From contig CAVPVW010000008.1 of NCBI GenBank assembly GCA_963709295.1, positions 744,001-808,000 on the forward strand: DNA of 64,000 nucleotides. The letters are read 5' to 3'. Shown one piece after another: positions 53,034-62,951 of the stretch. The position numbers and the translations under genes are program-made. This DNA is from JBGPQJ01 sp963709295 (GTDB lineage: Bacteria > Chloroflexota > Anaerolineae > Anaerolineales > Villigracilaceae). How positions within the stretch are numbered: position 1 is the first letter of the stretch; each line of letters begins with the position of its first letter. The notes under the pieces are model-generated. The model had not been told where the DNA came from. It saw only the letters and a program-made list of their open reading frames with translations, and ran no database searches.

Positions 53034-54945
53034 CTATTTCACGAACAAACTAAAGTCAATATGCTCCCAAGTAGCACCCGGGTTGACCAGTACCGTAACG
53101 TTACCGGCAGCGGCCGCATCCGCGAGGGTTTGGGTCACACCCGCCAGCGTGGTGGAATCGAGTACGTCCACCTGCCCGCCGAGCAGTTGTGCTTCAGCGT
53201 TTTCGGGGGTGATGAAGGAGATGACCAGGTTCTTGGTCTTGGCTTCGCCAAGTGCAAAGTAGGGATTGGCTTCGAAGACCATCTTCTCGCCCTTGACCCA
53301 TTCCTTGATCACATAGGGACCGAAGCCGAGCGGTTTCTCGGCGATTTCGGGCAGGGTCGCCCAATCCTTGGCGGGTACTTCGGCCAGGGTCATGCCTTTG
53401 TAAGCGCCTTCCGATTCGATCACCTGGTGGGCAGGGAACTGCCATCCAACCTGGCTCAGGTAATAGAGCGGGTCGGACACGCCCGGCTTGAAGGTGGCTG
53501 TATTGCCATTATCGGCAAACTCGACATTGGCGACCTTGTCGCAGGTGATGAAGGAGGTGGCGCCGGATTCCGGATCGCACTGGATCTTCCAGCCAAGTTC
53601 AAAATCGGCTGCGGTCACAGGCACGCCATCGGACCAGGTTAGGCCATCAACATACTCGTACTTCATGGTCATCTGGTTCATCTTTACGGTACCGCCAGTG
53701 AATTCAACTTCCGCGCCAGTGGAGTCAATGACCTTGGTACCAGCGGCCAGCGGGGCAATGTTGCCATCGGCACCCTGAACCATATCGCCTTCCTTGACTT
53801 CCACCTCAGCGATTGAAGCCAGGCCATTTTCGAGCGTGGGAAGCTGCTTCAGCAGGATGGCGGTGTAGGTGAAGTTGGGCGAGTAGTAATCCATGCCCAT
53901 GAATCAGGCTGTAAGCCAGCGCAGAAACCATGGCATCTTCTACCACGCGGAACAAGGAAGCGGGTTCCTGCGTGAAGCCGATCACGATGGTGTCATTGCC
54001 GGGTTTTTCCCACTCGTAAGCATTGTAGGTGTAGTACTCAGCACCGGGGATCGGAGCAAAGTTCACCAGTTCGGGCAGGAAGGCAAAGGTTTCCGTGCGG
54101 TTGAACAGCGGGATAGCCGGTACGTCCTTGGTGTACTCCTGCTGCACGATGGTAAAGGCGGCTTTGCGCTCGTCCTGGACCAGGCGGTTGTTGGCGATCT
54201 TGATGTTGTTGCTGGCGGCTTCATTGCACCAGCCCATGTAGTTCTGGCCTTCCCAGCCGTTGGAGGGCGAGGGGATCTGGTCGCAGGCCCACAGGGTCTG
54301 GCCACCGGGATCAGCCTGACCGACCCAGGCGTAGGCGCCCAGTTCGAAGTCGCGGCGGGCAAGACCGGTCGTGTCACCGAACCACCAGGAAGCGGGGACA
54401 TGGAAGCGCAGGATACCAATGCCGCAGTCGGACATTTGCTTCTCGAACACAGCCGCCCAGGTCTGGCGGAAGGCAGCAGTCGTGGTGGTGAATTTCAGGG
54501 TAAGCTCTTCGCCGTCCGGGCTATCGTAGCGGCCAGTGTTTTCATTGAACACATATCCGGCCTCTTCAAGAAGGGCTTTGCCTTTTTCGGGGTCGTAGGG
54601 GTAAATGGTGATGTTTTCGTCACCGGCATACGCCCACTGGAAGCTGGGGATCATGGTGTTCATGACCAGCTTTTGCTGGGCAGCTTCATCGACCAGCGGG
54701 TACACCGACTTGACCAGGTCAAGTTTGTTGGTGCAGTAGGCAATCGCCTGGCGGACTTTCAAATCGCCAAGGAAGGGGTGCGGGACGGTGAAGGCTTCCG
54801 CCTCAACCTCAACGGTCTCAATAACTTCAACGGGTTTTTCGACCTCGACGATCTGGGTCTCCACGATGGTCTGGGGAGTGCCGCAGGCCGCGAGCAGCAT
54901 GCTGGCGAGTACCAACATACTTACAACAACTAACATGCGTTTCAT
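53034..54945 (-). CDS. oppA: Peptide-binding lipoprotein (SBP family 5), apparently circularly permuted
   Basis: The signal peptide and lipobox (LLAAC, C21) are followed by a V-E rich linker. From about residue 52 comes what is normally the C-terminal half of family 5 binding proteins (LKVRQAIAYCTNKLDLV, YPYDPEKGKALLEEAGY, WACDQIPSPSNGWEGQNYMG), ending in the usual C-terminus YTYNAYEWE near residue 313. Then the usual N-terminal half begins (DTIVIGFTQEPASLF, LTWSDGVPVTAADFELGWK, GFGPYVIKEWVKGEKM), ending at WEHIDFSLFVK. The neighbour at 55185 has normal order. One extra base in the C-run at 53896-53898 breaks the frame. The reading frame is otherwise continuous with its own start, signal and stop. 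Confidence 0.82.
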
Positions 54946-55101
54946 TGGGTTTCTCCTCCTGAGAAAATTTTAAACAACTCGGAATTTGGGTAACTTCAAT
55001 CAACGGCGTGATTCTTTCGGGTCAACACCTCCTTCCATATGACGCATGGGTTACATATTCAATTGTGCACTTATTTTACCGTAGTTTACTATGAGAATAT
55101 C

Positions 55102-55130
55102 AATATAGCATAAGGATTTTGGAAAGTCAA
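55102..55130 (-). promoter_or_regulatory. Strong sigma-70-type promoter of oppA
   Basis: On the minus strand TTGACT and TATATT are spaced 17 bases apart. The leader to oppA is about 150 bases long and contains AAGGAGG near 55040 and another GGAGGAG just before the start codon. No other gene lies in 54946-55184. Confidence 0.8.
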
Positions 55131-55184
55131 GAAATGACAGTTTAATGGGATTCGCGGCATCCCGGCAGTGACACTAATCATAAT

Positions 55185-57077
55185 TTAAGGATTACACTGC
55201 GGTCCGTAATCCAGCGCTTCCACATTCCACAGGTCGCTGGCGGAGGTCGGGTCGAGGGCGAGATCGCACATGTCCGCGCGGGCAGCTGCCACCTTCAAGC
55301 GCCAGTAGAGCGGGACGCCGGGCAGGTCGCTGGCATAGACATACTGGCTTTGATCCTGTGCGGCAGTGTACTCGGGCGTCTCCGGCAGGGACGCGGACGC
55401 CGCCGCGCAGGCCGCATCGAACTCCGCGCTGCTGTACCCGCTGACATTGGTCCCCACCCAGCTGTTGGCGGTCGTCGGGATCTCCGAGGTGGTGAACCAG
55501 CCGCAGGGAGGTGTGAAGCCAGCCGTTCCCATGGCATACTGCGCGAGGTCGAACTGGCGCCCGAAGAGCGGGCCTCCCGGCCCGGCGCCGTAGAAATCAT
55601 TGGGGTCGAAGAATTGAACCGTGACGCCGATGCCGCACGCGGCCAGCGACTCGGAGAGGATCTCCGCCGCCTGCCGGCGCTGCGTGGCGCTGGTCGTCCA
55701 GTAATTCAAGGTGAGGGGGGTGGCGAGCAGCACGCCAGGCACGTTCCGCGAAAGGCGCGGCGTGGCGGGGTCATTGTCGCTGTCGAGCCAGCCGGCCTGG
55801 TCGAGCAACTGCGCGCCGCGTGCCGGGTCGTAAGGGTAGGACGGCACATTTTCATTAAAGAGAGGACTCTCGGCAGGCACGTACGTGTCGGGCACGGAGG
55901 TCAGGCCGTAGAGGATCTCGTCCACCACTTTCTGGCGGTCGAGGCAGTAGGCGAGCGCCTGCCGGGTGCGCGGGTCGCCGAAATAATCGGGGCGGTCCCC
56001 ACCGGCAGCGGAATATCCGTTATCGTAGGAGGCCGGCTTGATACCAAAATCCAGCCGCTCCATGACGCCGGTTTCGGAAAAAGCGGCTTTGAGTTGTTTA
56101 GCATTCTGCATGTCGATCAGCAATCCCACCTGCCCGTCGAGCCGCACCGTTGAGTCGATCAGGTCGCACTCCCCGGCCACCAGCTTGGCGAGAGCGTCAT
56201 TGGCATCCGACGCGAAGCGATAGGTGAGGGTGTCAACGTAGGGCAATCCCTCCGAGGCGCGGAAGTAAAGCGGATTCTTCGTCAGGCTGATGTGGTCTCC
56301 GCTCACCCACTCGGTGATCACGTATGCGCCCCAACCGAGCGGCTTCCGGCTGGAAAGCTCCGCCGTTGGCAGGTCGCCGGCAGGGATGGAAGCCCAGATG
56401 TGTTGGGGAAGCGGTGACCAGAAATTAGTGCTGTACTCGGGGTCGATGAAGCCGGGGATGCCCCACCACTGCACGGACAGGTCGTCCACGGCTTCGTAAG
56501 TCTGGGTGCGGTCCGTGAGGAATTTCGAGGAGGGGGTTGCCCAATCGCGGGCGATGTCGTAGGCGTAGACCGAATCAGCGGCGGTCAGCGGCGCGCCGTC
56601 CGACCAGACCAGGCCGGGCAGGAGCGTGAACGTGGCAGTCAACTGGTCCATCTGCAAAGTGCTGACTCCGTCATACTTGACGGCGCAGCTTGCGTCGGTG
56701 CAGCCGCTCGGGAAGACTTTGACATCCTTATCGAGCGCCACCACATTGCCATTCGAATCCACAACGAGGGTTCCCTTGCTGACATCCGCCGGCGCGAGGA
56801 CGGCGTCGCCATCCGCGATGGTGGGGAGTTTTTTCAGGATGACCGGCTGGTAGCCGTAGGAGTTGCTGTCGATGGGGCCGTCGTAGACCGCCTCGAGGAC
56901 GCTCTGCGCCGGCGGATTGGGCTCGCCGAAAGCGTAAAGCGTGTTCGGCTCCGCACCCAGACAGACGGTCAGGCTGCGCGGCTGAGGCGCCGGCGTGTCA
57001 ATCACCACGATCGGGGTCGGCGTGGAGTCAAGCGAGGGCGGCGTTTCTGTCGCGGGAGGCTGGCAGGCCGACAACAT
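55185..57077 (-). CDS. Peptide-binding lipoprotein (SBP family 5), second copy
   Basis: The protein has normal domain order: N-terminal lobe (TVCLGAEPNTLYAFGEP, GLVWSDGAPLTAADSVYAYD, GWGAYVITEWVSGDHISL), then the second part (DPRTRQALAYCLDRQKVVDE, YPYDPARGAQLLDQAGW). The ATG at 57077 gives MLSACQPP, too short for a lipoprotein signal. The same frame continues upstream as RRFTAQSSIATLLVIMLSAC after a CTG at 57125, which would make a proper signal, but no ATG, GTG or TTG exists before the next stop. Start is therefore unresolved. It shares low similarity with the permuted protein and probably serves the same importer with another ligand. Confidence 0.85.
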   Translation of the reverse strand: MLSACQPPATETPPSLDSTPTPIVVIDTPAPQPRSLTVCLGAEPNTLYAFGEPNPPAQSVLEAVYDGPIDSNSYGYQPVILKKLPTIADGDAVLAPADVSKGTLVVDSNGNVVALDKDVKVFPSGCTDASCAVKYDGVSTLQMDQLTATFTLLPGLVWSDGAPLTAADSVYAYDIARDWATPSSKFLTDRTQTYEAVDDLSVQWWGIPGFIDPEYSTNFWSPLPQHIWASIPAGDLPTAELSSRKPLGWGAYVITEWVSGDHISLTKNPLYFRASEGLPYVDTLTYRFASDANDALAKLVAGECDLIDSTVRLDGQVGLLIDMQNAKQLKAAFSETGVMERLDFGIKPASYDNGYSAAGGDRPDYFGDPRTRQALAYCLDRQKVVDEILYGLTSVPDTYVPAESPLFNENVPSYPYDPARGAQLLDQAGWLDSDNDPATPRLSRNVPGVLLATPLTLNYWTTSATQRRQAAEILSESLAACGIGVTVQFFDPNDFYGAGPGGPLFGRQFDLAQYAMGTAGFTPPCGWFTTSEIPTTANSWVGTNVSGYSSAEFDAACAAASASLPETPEYTAAQDQSQYVYASDLPGVPLYWRLKVAAARADMCDLALDPTSASDLWNVEALDYGPQCNP

Positions 57078-57239
57078 GATAACCAGCAGAGTGGCAATGG
57101 ATGATTGAGCAGTAAATCGGCGCAGGTCTATTTCGGCTCTCCGGTAAATAGGATTGACTTACGCAAAATTATACTCCATCTCATCCTGATACGAATCGGG
57201 ACAGGAACAGCGCTCCGTATCAGGAATTTTCACCCTTCG

Positions 57240-57268
57240 TTGACAGCCCCTCCCCGCGACGGTACAAT
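57240..57268 (+). promoter_or_regulatory. Near-consensus promoter of mscL
   Basis: TTGACA and TACAAT are separated by 17 bases, ending about 30 bases before the mscL start. It lies in the 221-base gap shared with the divergent binding-protein gene. Confidence 0.85.
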
Positions 57269-57298
57269 CAACCATCAAATTTTTCGAGGAGGATGGAA

Positions 57299-57739
57299 AT
57301 GCTCAAGGAATTTAAAGAGTTCGCGCTGAAAGGAAATGTCGTCGACCTGGCAATCGCTGTCATCATCGGCGGCGCCTTCGGCAAGATCATCACCTCGCTG
57401 GTCAACGACATCATCATGCCTCCGTTCGGCATGCTGCTGGGAGGCGTCAACTTTACAGACCTGTTCATCTCATTAGACGGACAGACTTATCCTTCGCTGG
57501 CCGTTGCGACCGCCGCCGGCGCCCCCACCATCAATTACGGCATCTTCCTGAACAACATCATCAGCTTTGTGATCATCGCCTGGGTGTTGTTCCTGGTCGT
57601 CAAGGCCATGAATGCCATGAAAAAGGCTCCGGCACCTGTCGCAGTGGATCCCACCACCAAGACCTGCCCGCAATGTGCCACGGAGATCCCGATCAAAGCC
57701 GTGCGCTGCCCGCACTGCACATCCTCTTTAACTGCATAA
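57299..57739 (+). CDS. mscL: Large-conductance mechanosensitive channel with zinc-ribbon tail
   Basis: The protein (about 146 residues) has the MscL plan: N-terminal amphipathic helix and first pore helix (FALKGNVVDLAIAVIIGGAF with the gating AxxG-type pattern), a periplasmic loop, and the second helix (FLNNIISFVIIAWVLFLVVK). The C-terminal end is unusual: CPQCATEIPIKAVRCPHC is a four-Cys zinc ribbon instead of the standard bundle. It protects cells from osmotic downshock. I chose the ATG at 57299, six bases after GAGGAGG, over the ATG at 57293. Confidence 0.93.
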   Translation: MLKEFKEFALKGNVVDLAIAVIIGGAFGKIITSLVNDIIMPPFGMLLGGVNFTDLFISLDGQTYPSLAVATAAGAPTINYGIFLNNIISFVIIAWVLFLVVKAMNAMKKAPAPVAVDPTTKTCPQCATEIPIKAVRCPHCTSSLTA

Positions 57740-57770
57740 ATGAAATAGAGAACAGGAAAACCTGTTTCCC

Positions 57771-57808
57771 CGTTCTCCCCACTTTCTGTTCTCAACTCTC
57801 TGATCTCC
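57771..57808 (+). repeat. Pyrimidine-rich tract 5' of the helicase gene
   Basis: Units such as GTTCTCCCCACTTTC and TTCTCAACTCTCTGATCTCC run up to the ATG of the helicase gene, with no visible ribosome binding site. The style matches the tract before dnaG, but individual units are more diverged. Confidence 0.45.
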
Positions 57809-59980
57809 ATGGATTTCCTCGACAAACTCAACCCGCAACAACGACGCGCCGTCACCGCTCCGAACGGACCGGTGCTGATCCTGGCCGGACCCGGCTCGGG
57901 CAAGACCCGCGTACTGACCCAGCGTGTGGCTTACCTGATCGGCAATGAAGGCGTGCGTCCCTACCAGATGTTGGCGGTCACCTTTACCAACAAAGCCGCG
58001 CGCGAGATGGAATCGCGTGTGCAGAAGATGCTGGGCGAGGACATGACCCGCGGGCTGATGCTGGGCACCTTCCATGCCACCTGTGCGCGGATTTTGCGGC
58101 GCGAATCGGAGAAGCTGCCGGTCAGCCACGAGTTTGTTATCTTCGACGCCGACGACCAGGAGCGGGTGGTCAAGGCCGCCATCCGCGACCTGAACCTCAA
58201 CGACAAGCAATACCGCCCGGTGGCGCTGCACGCTGCCATCTCGCGCGCCAAGAACGAATTGATCCGCGCGGACGATTTTCCCATCACCACCTACCGAGAC
58301 GAGGTCACCAAGCGCGTCTACAAAAAATATCAGGAATTATTACTTCAATCCAATGCGGTCGATTTCGATGACCTTCTGCTCTACACCGCGCAACTTCTCG
58401 AGGAGCATCCCGATGTGCGCGAGAAGTATGCGGGGCGTTTTCATCATGTGCTGGTGGATGAGTTCCAGGACACCAATATCGCACAGTACATTTTGTTGAA
58501 GCATCTTGCCTCGGTGCACAGCAACATCTTTGTAGTTGGCGATCCCGATCAATCCGTGTACAGGTGGCGGGGCGCGGATTACCGCAACGTGCAGCGCTTC
58601 GAACAGGACTTCCCCGGCGCGCAGGTCATCCTGCTTGAGCAGAACTACCGCTCCAAGCAGATCATCCTCGACGCGGCCATGGGCGTTATCGACCAGTCTC
58701 ACCACCGCCGGAAGAAAAAACTTTTCACGGACCGCGGCGCGGGCGACAAGGTCATCTATTATGAAGCGCTCGACGATTATGGCGAGGCATCCTTTGTCGT
58801 GGATACCATCGCCCAGCTCGTGACCGGCAAGCAGTTTGAGCCCGGCGACTGCGCCGTGATGTACCGCACCAACGCGCAGTCCCGCATCCTTGAAGAAGCC
58901 TTCCTGCAGGCGCGGCTGCCCTACCGGTTGGTGGGCGCGCAGCGGTTCTATGGCCGGCGCGAGGTCAAGGATATGATCTCCTTCCTGCGCCTGATCCACA
59001 ACCCGGCGGATGAGATCTCGCTCGACCGGGTGATCAACGTCCCGCCGCGCGGCATCGGCGACAAGACCACCCTCACCCTGCACACGGTCGCCCGGCAGGC
59101 AGGAATCACGCCCGGCGAGGTGCTGCTCGACCTGTCGAAGGGCGATTCCTCCATTTACTGGAGTCAATTCACAGGGCGTGCAGCGCTGCCCCTCTCCGAT
59201 TTCGGCGGGATGCTGGCCAAGTGGCGCGCGCTGGCCTCCACGCGCAACGTCCCCGAACTCTTCGACCAGATCATCGAGGACACCGGTCTTAAGGAAAACA
59301 ATGATGACGGCACCGAGGAAGGCAAGGACCGCTGGGATAATGTGCTCGAGCTGCGCCGTGTGGCGGAGGAATATGCAACGCGCGAACTCGCGGAGTTCCT
59401 CGAGAACGTGGCGCTGGTCTCGGACCAGGATACATTGAAAGAAGGCAACGTCCCCACCCTGCTGACGCTGCATGCTGCAAAAGGATTGGAGTTCGGCGCT
59501 GTGTTCATCGTCGGGCTGGACGACGGCATCCTGCCGCACAGCCGCTCGTTCGACGAGCCGGAGGAGATGGAGGAGGAGCGCCGCCTGTTCTACGTGGGCA
59601 TCACGCGCGCCAAGGATAAGTTGTACCTCGTGCGCTGCATGCGCCGCGGCGGGCGCGGCTACGCCGAGGAGACGATCCCCTCCCGCTTCCTGGAGGACAT
59701 CCCCGAGGGCTTGATCAGCGGACGAGGGCGCACGGGAACCTCCCGGGCTGCCCGCCGCCAGCAGGCGCAGACCTGGTCGCTGCCGGCGCCGAATAATCCC
59801 GCGCCTATCCTCGAGCCGCGATTCCGCGCCGGGATGCGCATCATGCATTCCATGTGGGGCGAGGGGATGGTGCTCGACAGCAAGCTCCAGGACGGCGATG
59901 AGATCGTGGACGTGGTCTTCGAGAGCGTGGGCATCAAGCGCTTGTCCGCCAGCCTGGCGAATTTGACAATAATGAAATAA
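57809..59980 (+). CDS. pcrA: UvrD/PcrA-type ATP-dependent DNA helicase
   Basis: The 723-residue superfamily 1 helicase carries LNPQQRRAVTAPNGPVLILA (Q-motif), Walker A GPGSGKTRVL, motif Ia TFTNKAAREM, motif II VDEFQDTN and motif III VGDPDQSVYRWRGAD. Motif V is TLHAAKGLEF and motif VI YVGITRAKDKLYL. The C-terminal tail ending in FRAGMRIMHSMWGEGMVLDS forms the Tudor-like domain that contacts RNA polymerase in PcrA. It acts in repair and rolling-circle replication. A terminator follows. Confidence 0.94.
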   Translation: MDFLDKLNPQQRRAVTAPNGPVLILAGPGSGKTRVLTQRVAYLIGNEGVRPYQMLAVTFTNKAAREMESRVQKMLGEDMTRGLMLGTFHATCARILRRESEKLPVSHEFVIFDADDQERVVKAAIRDLNLNDKQYRPVALHAAISRAKNELIRADDFPITTYRDEVTKRVYKKYQELLLQSNAVDFDDLLLYTAQLLEEHPDVREKYAGRFHHVLVDEFQDTNIAQYILLKHLASVHSNIFVVGDPDQSVYRWRGADYRNVQRFEQDFPGAQVILLEQNYRSKQIILDAAMGVIDQSHHRRKKKLFTDRGAGDKVIYYEALDDYGEASFVVDTIAQLVTGKQFEPGDCAVMYRTNAQSRILEEAFLQARLPYRLVGAQRFYGRREVKDMISFLRLIHNPADEISLDRVINVPPRGIGDKTTLTLHTVARQAGITPGEVLLDLSKGDSSIYWSQFTGRAALPLSDFGGMLAKWRALASTRNVPELFDQIIEDTGLKENNDDGTEEGKDRWDNVLELRRVAEEYATRELAEFLENVALVSDQDTLKEGNVPTLLTLHAAKGLEFGAVFIVGLDDGILPHSRSFDEPEEMEEERRLFYVGITRAKDKLYLVRCMRRGGRGYAEETIPSRFLEDIPEGLISGRGRTGTSRAARRQQAQTWSLPAPNNPAPILEPRFRAGMRIMHSMWGEGMVLDSKLQDGDEIVDVVFESVGIKRLSASLANLTIMK

Positions 59981-59985
59981 TGCAA

Positions 59986-60019
59986 GAGCACAGAGGAGCT
60001 TTTTCTCTGTGCTCATTTT
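59986..60019 (+). terminator. Terminator after pcrA
   Basis: Perfect arms GAGCACAGAG and CTCTGTGCTC with a nine-base loop are followed by ATTTT, six bases after the stop codon. A TATAAT at 60019-60024 right after it may be the -10 box of the next gene. Confidence 0.85.
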
Positions 60020-60046
60020 ATAATTTGTGGCAAACTGGAGGCTGCG

Positions 60047-61030
<984 letters not shown>

Positions 61031-61064
61031 ATCCCATTTTGGCGGAGGCACGATAGGAGCAATC

Positions 61065-61628
61065 ATGGACTGGCTTCTTCTCTGGAAAATTTTCTGGCTC
61101 TACACCAAGGTGGCCATGTTCTCGTGGGGCGGAGGGCCAGCCTCGCTGGGCTTGATGCAGCGCGAGTCCATCGCAGCCGGCTGGGTGACCGAGACCGAAT
61201 TCGCGGACGCCATGGCCATTGGCAACGCCCTGCCCGGGCCGATCGCCATCAAAGTACCGACCTATGTCGGCTACAAGTTGGCCGGGATTCCGGGCGCGAT
61301 TTCAGGGATGGCGGGCAGCGCGGTACCGGCTTTCCTGCTGATGCTGGTGGTGGTCGTCTTTTTCTTCAGCGTCAAGGATAACCCGAAGGTAAAATCCATG
61401 CTGACCGCCGTGCGCCCGTTGATTGTCGGCCTATTGCTGTGGACTGCATATGACGTCGCTACCAAGGTCTTCAACGCCGACAAGATTGGCTGGGGCAAAG
61501 GACTCGCTCAAAACTGGAGCCAGGTGCTCATTGTGGCGGTCACGTTTCTGTTGTTGACGTTCACAAGCATCAGCCCCGTCTGGCTGGTCATCGCAGCCGC
61601 CCTGTTGGGGCTGGTCATCTATCGTTGA
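61065..61628 (+). CDS. chrA: Chromate transporter-like protein, single domain
   Basis: The 187-residue membrane protein has the CHR-domain signature FSWGGGPASLGLMQRE and GNALPGPIAIKVPTYVGYKLAG (shown in part), with about six hydrophobic segments. It is a short-chain (one-domain) CHR protein; such proteins usually work as a pair, but no second copy is adjacent. Its role in chromate efflux is not proven for this type. I chose the ATG at 61065, with AGGAG eight bases upstream. Confidence 0.85.
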   Translation: MDWLLLWKIFWLYTKVAMFSWGGGPASLGLMQRESIAAGWVTETEFADAMAIGNALPGPIAIKVPTYVGYKLAGIPGAISGMAGSAVPAFLLMLVVVVFFFSVKDNPKVKSMLTAVRPLIVGLLLWTAYDVATKVFNADKIGWGKGLAQNWSQVLIVAVTFLLLTFTSISPVWLVIAAALLGLVIYR

Positions 61629-61649
61629 GATTGGCGTACAATTGAACCT

Positions 61650-62663
61650 ATGACACACACACTCAAGATCGTCATCCCCACTGCCGGCTGGGCCACGCGC
61701 ATGAGACCGCAGACCTGGTCCAAGCCCAAGCCGCTGGTCAGCGTGGCCGGCAAAACCGCGATGGACCACCTGCTCGACAGCTTCCACACCATCACGGACG
61801 AACTTCCCGTGGAATATGTCATCATCTACAGTCCCGGCCTGGGCGAGACACAGATTCCCCCCTACATGCGCGAACGCCACCCGGACCTGAAGGTCAGCTA
61901 CGTGCTTCAGCCGGAGATGAAAGGCCAGTCGCACGCGCTCTGGCTGGCGCGCGAGCACCTGACCGGGCCGATGGTCATGTGCTTCTCCGACACGCTCATC
62001 GAGGCGGATTTCTCCTTCCTGACAAAAGAAAAGGAAGCCGTCGTGTGGGTCAAGTCCGTGCCGGACCCGCGCCGCTTCGGCGTGGCGGAGCTCAAACCCG
62101 ACGGGCACGTCAAACGCCTGATCGAGAAACCTCCGACGATCGAGAACGACCTCGCCATGGTCGGCTGCTACTACTTCCCCAGCGGCGAGGCGCTCATCAC
62201 CGCCATCGAAGAACAGATGAAGCGCGACGTCCAGCTCAAGGGCGAGTTCTTCCTGGCGGATGCGGTCAACATCCTGCTCGAACAGGGAACAGCCATGCGC
62301 CCGGAACGCATCACGACCTGGCTGGATACCGGCACGATCAGCGCCACGCTCGAGACCAATGTCTACATGCTCGACCACGGATGCGACAACTCTGCGGAGG
62401 CCGCCAAACGCCCCGGCATGACCGTCCTCCCGCCGGTGTTCATCCACCCCTCGGCCAAAGTCGAGGGTTCGGTCATCGGTCCGCATGCCTCGGTGGGAGC
62501 AGGCTGCGAGGTGCGCGGCAGCATCGTCCGGGACAGCATCCTGGAGGACGGGGCGGTGGTCATTGATTCGGTGTTGAGCGGCTCGTTCATCGGCCGGCAC
62601 GCTAGAGTCAAGGGGCACGCCTCCGCGCTCAACACCGGGGATAATTCAAGTCTCCATCTTTAG
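61650..62663 (+). CDS. Sugar-1-phosphate nucleotidyltransferase with hexapeptide tail
   Basis: The 337-residue protein has an N-terminal nucleotidyltransferase domain: IPTAGWATRMRPQTWSKPKP, where the usual GxGTRLxPLT is modified, and CFSDTLIEADFSFL (metal Asp). The C-terminal beta-helix has hexapeptide repeats (VFIHPSAKVEGSVIGPHASV). The family activates sugars such as glucose-1-phosphate or mannose-1-phosphate with NTPs; the substrate cannot be fixed. The gene follows chrA by 21 bases and ends before a terminator. Confidence 0.85.
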   Translation: MTHTLKIVIPTAGWATRMRPQTWSKPKPLVSVAGKTAMDHLLDSFHTITDELPVEYVIIYSPGLGETQIPPYMRERHPDLKVSYVLQPEMKGQSHALWLAREHLTGPMVMCFSDTLIEADFSFLTKEKEAVVWVKSVPDPRRFGVAELKPDGHVKRLIEKPPTIENDLAMVGCYYFPSGEALITAIEEQMKRDVQLKGEFFLADAVNILLEQGTAMRPERITTWLDTGTISATLETNVYMLDHGCDNSAEAAKRPGMTVLPPVFIHPSAKVEGSVIGPHASVGAGCEVRGSIVRDSILEDGAVVIDSVLSGSFIGRHARVKGHASALNTGDNSSLHL

Positions 62664-62673
62664 TGACGAAATG

Positions 62674-62709
62674 GGCGGGACGAGGTGACATCCAGTCCTG
62701 CCTTTTTTT
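62674..62709 (+). terminator. Terminator after the nucleotidyltransferase
   Basis: Arms GGCGGGAC and GTCCTGCC (one G-T pair) with a 13-base loop are followed by seven T, directly downstream of the stop codon. Confidence 0.88.
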
Positions 62710-62729
62710 ATATAAAGCCGTAGAATATT

Positions 62730-62951
62730 ATGGAAGACTTGGTCGAATGCCGCTCGGAGTCGAGTTACCCTGAGAGGCCGGTGGCGCTGACCTGGGATGG
62801 AACACGTCACGAGGTGCAAACCGTCCTCAGCCGCTCGCGCAGCCCGCAGGGGATTAGTTTCCGGGTGCGGACGACCGACGGGCTGGTCTTCGAGCTTGAG
62901 TACCTCACCGCCACCGACGCGTGGCGCATCACGCCAGTTCAGGAGGATTGA
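62730..62951 (+). CDS. Small conserved-looking protein, unknown function
   Basis: The 73-residue protein is mostly beta strands (VALTWDGTRHEVQTVLSRSR, ISFRVRTTDGLVFELEYLTA), which would fit a small barrel or SH3-like fold. Its stop overlaps the start of the aminotransferase gene (TGATG), suggesting coupled translation and a functional link. I recognise no family with certainty. Confidence 0.65.
   Translation: MEDLVECRSESSYPERPVALTWDGTRHEVQTVLSRSRSPQGISFRVRTTDGLVFELEYLTATDAWRITPVQED

Noticed and set aside
55000..55060. Short upstream peptide in the oppA leader (start near 55043)
   Set aside because: A 12-codon frame with a nearby AAGGAGG exists, but the spacing does not fit a ribosome binding site for its own start and no regulatory codon run is present.
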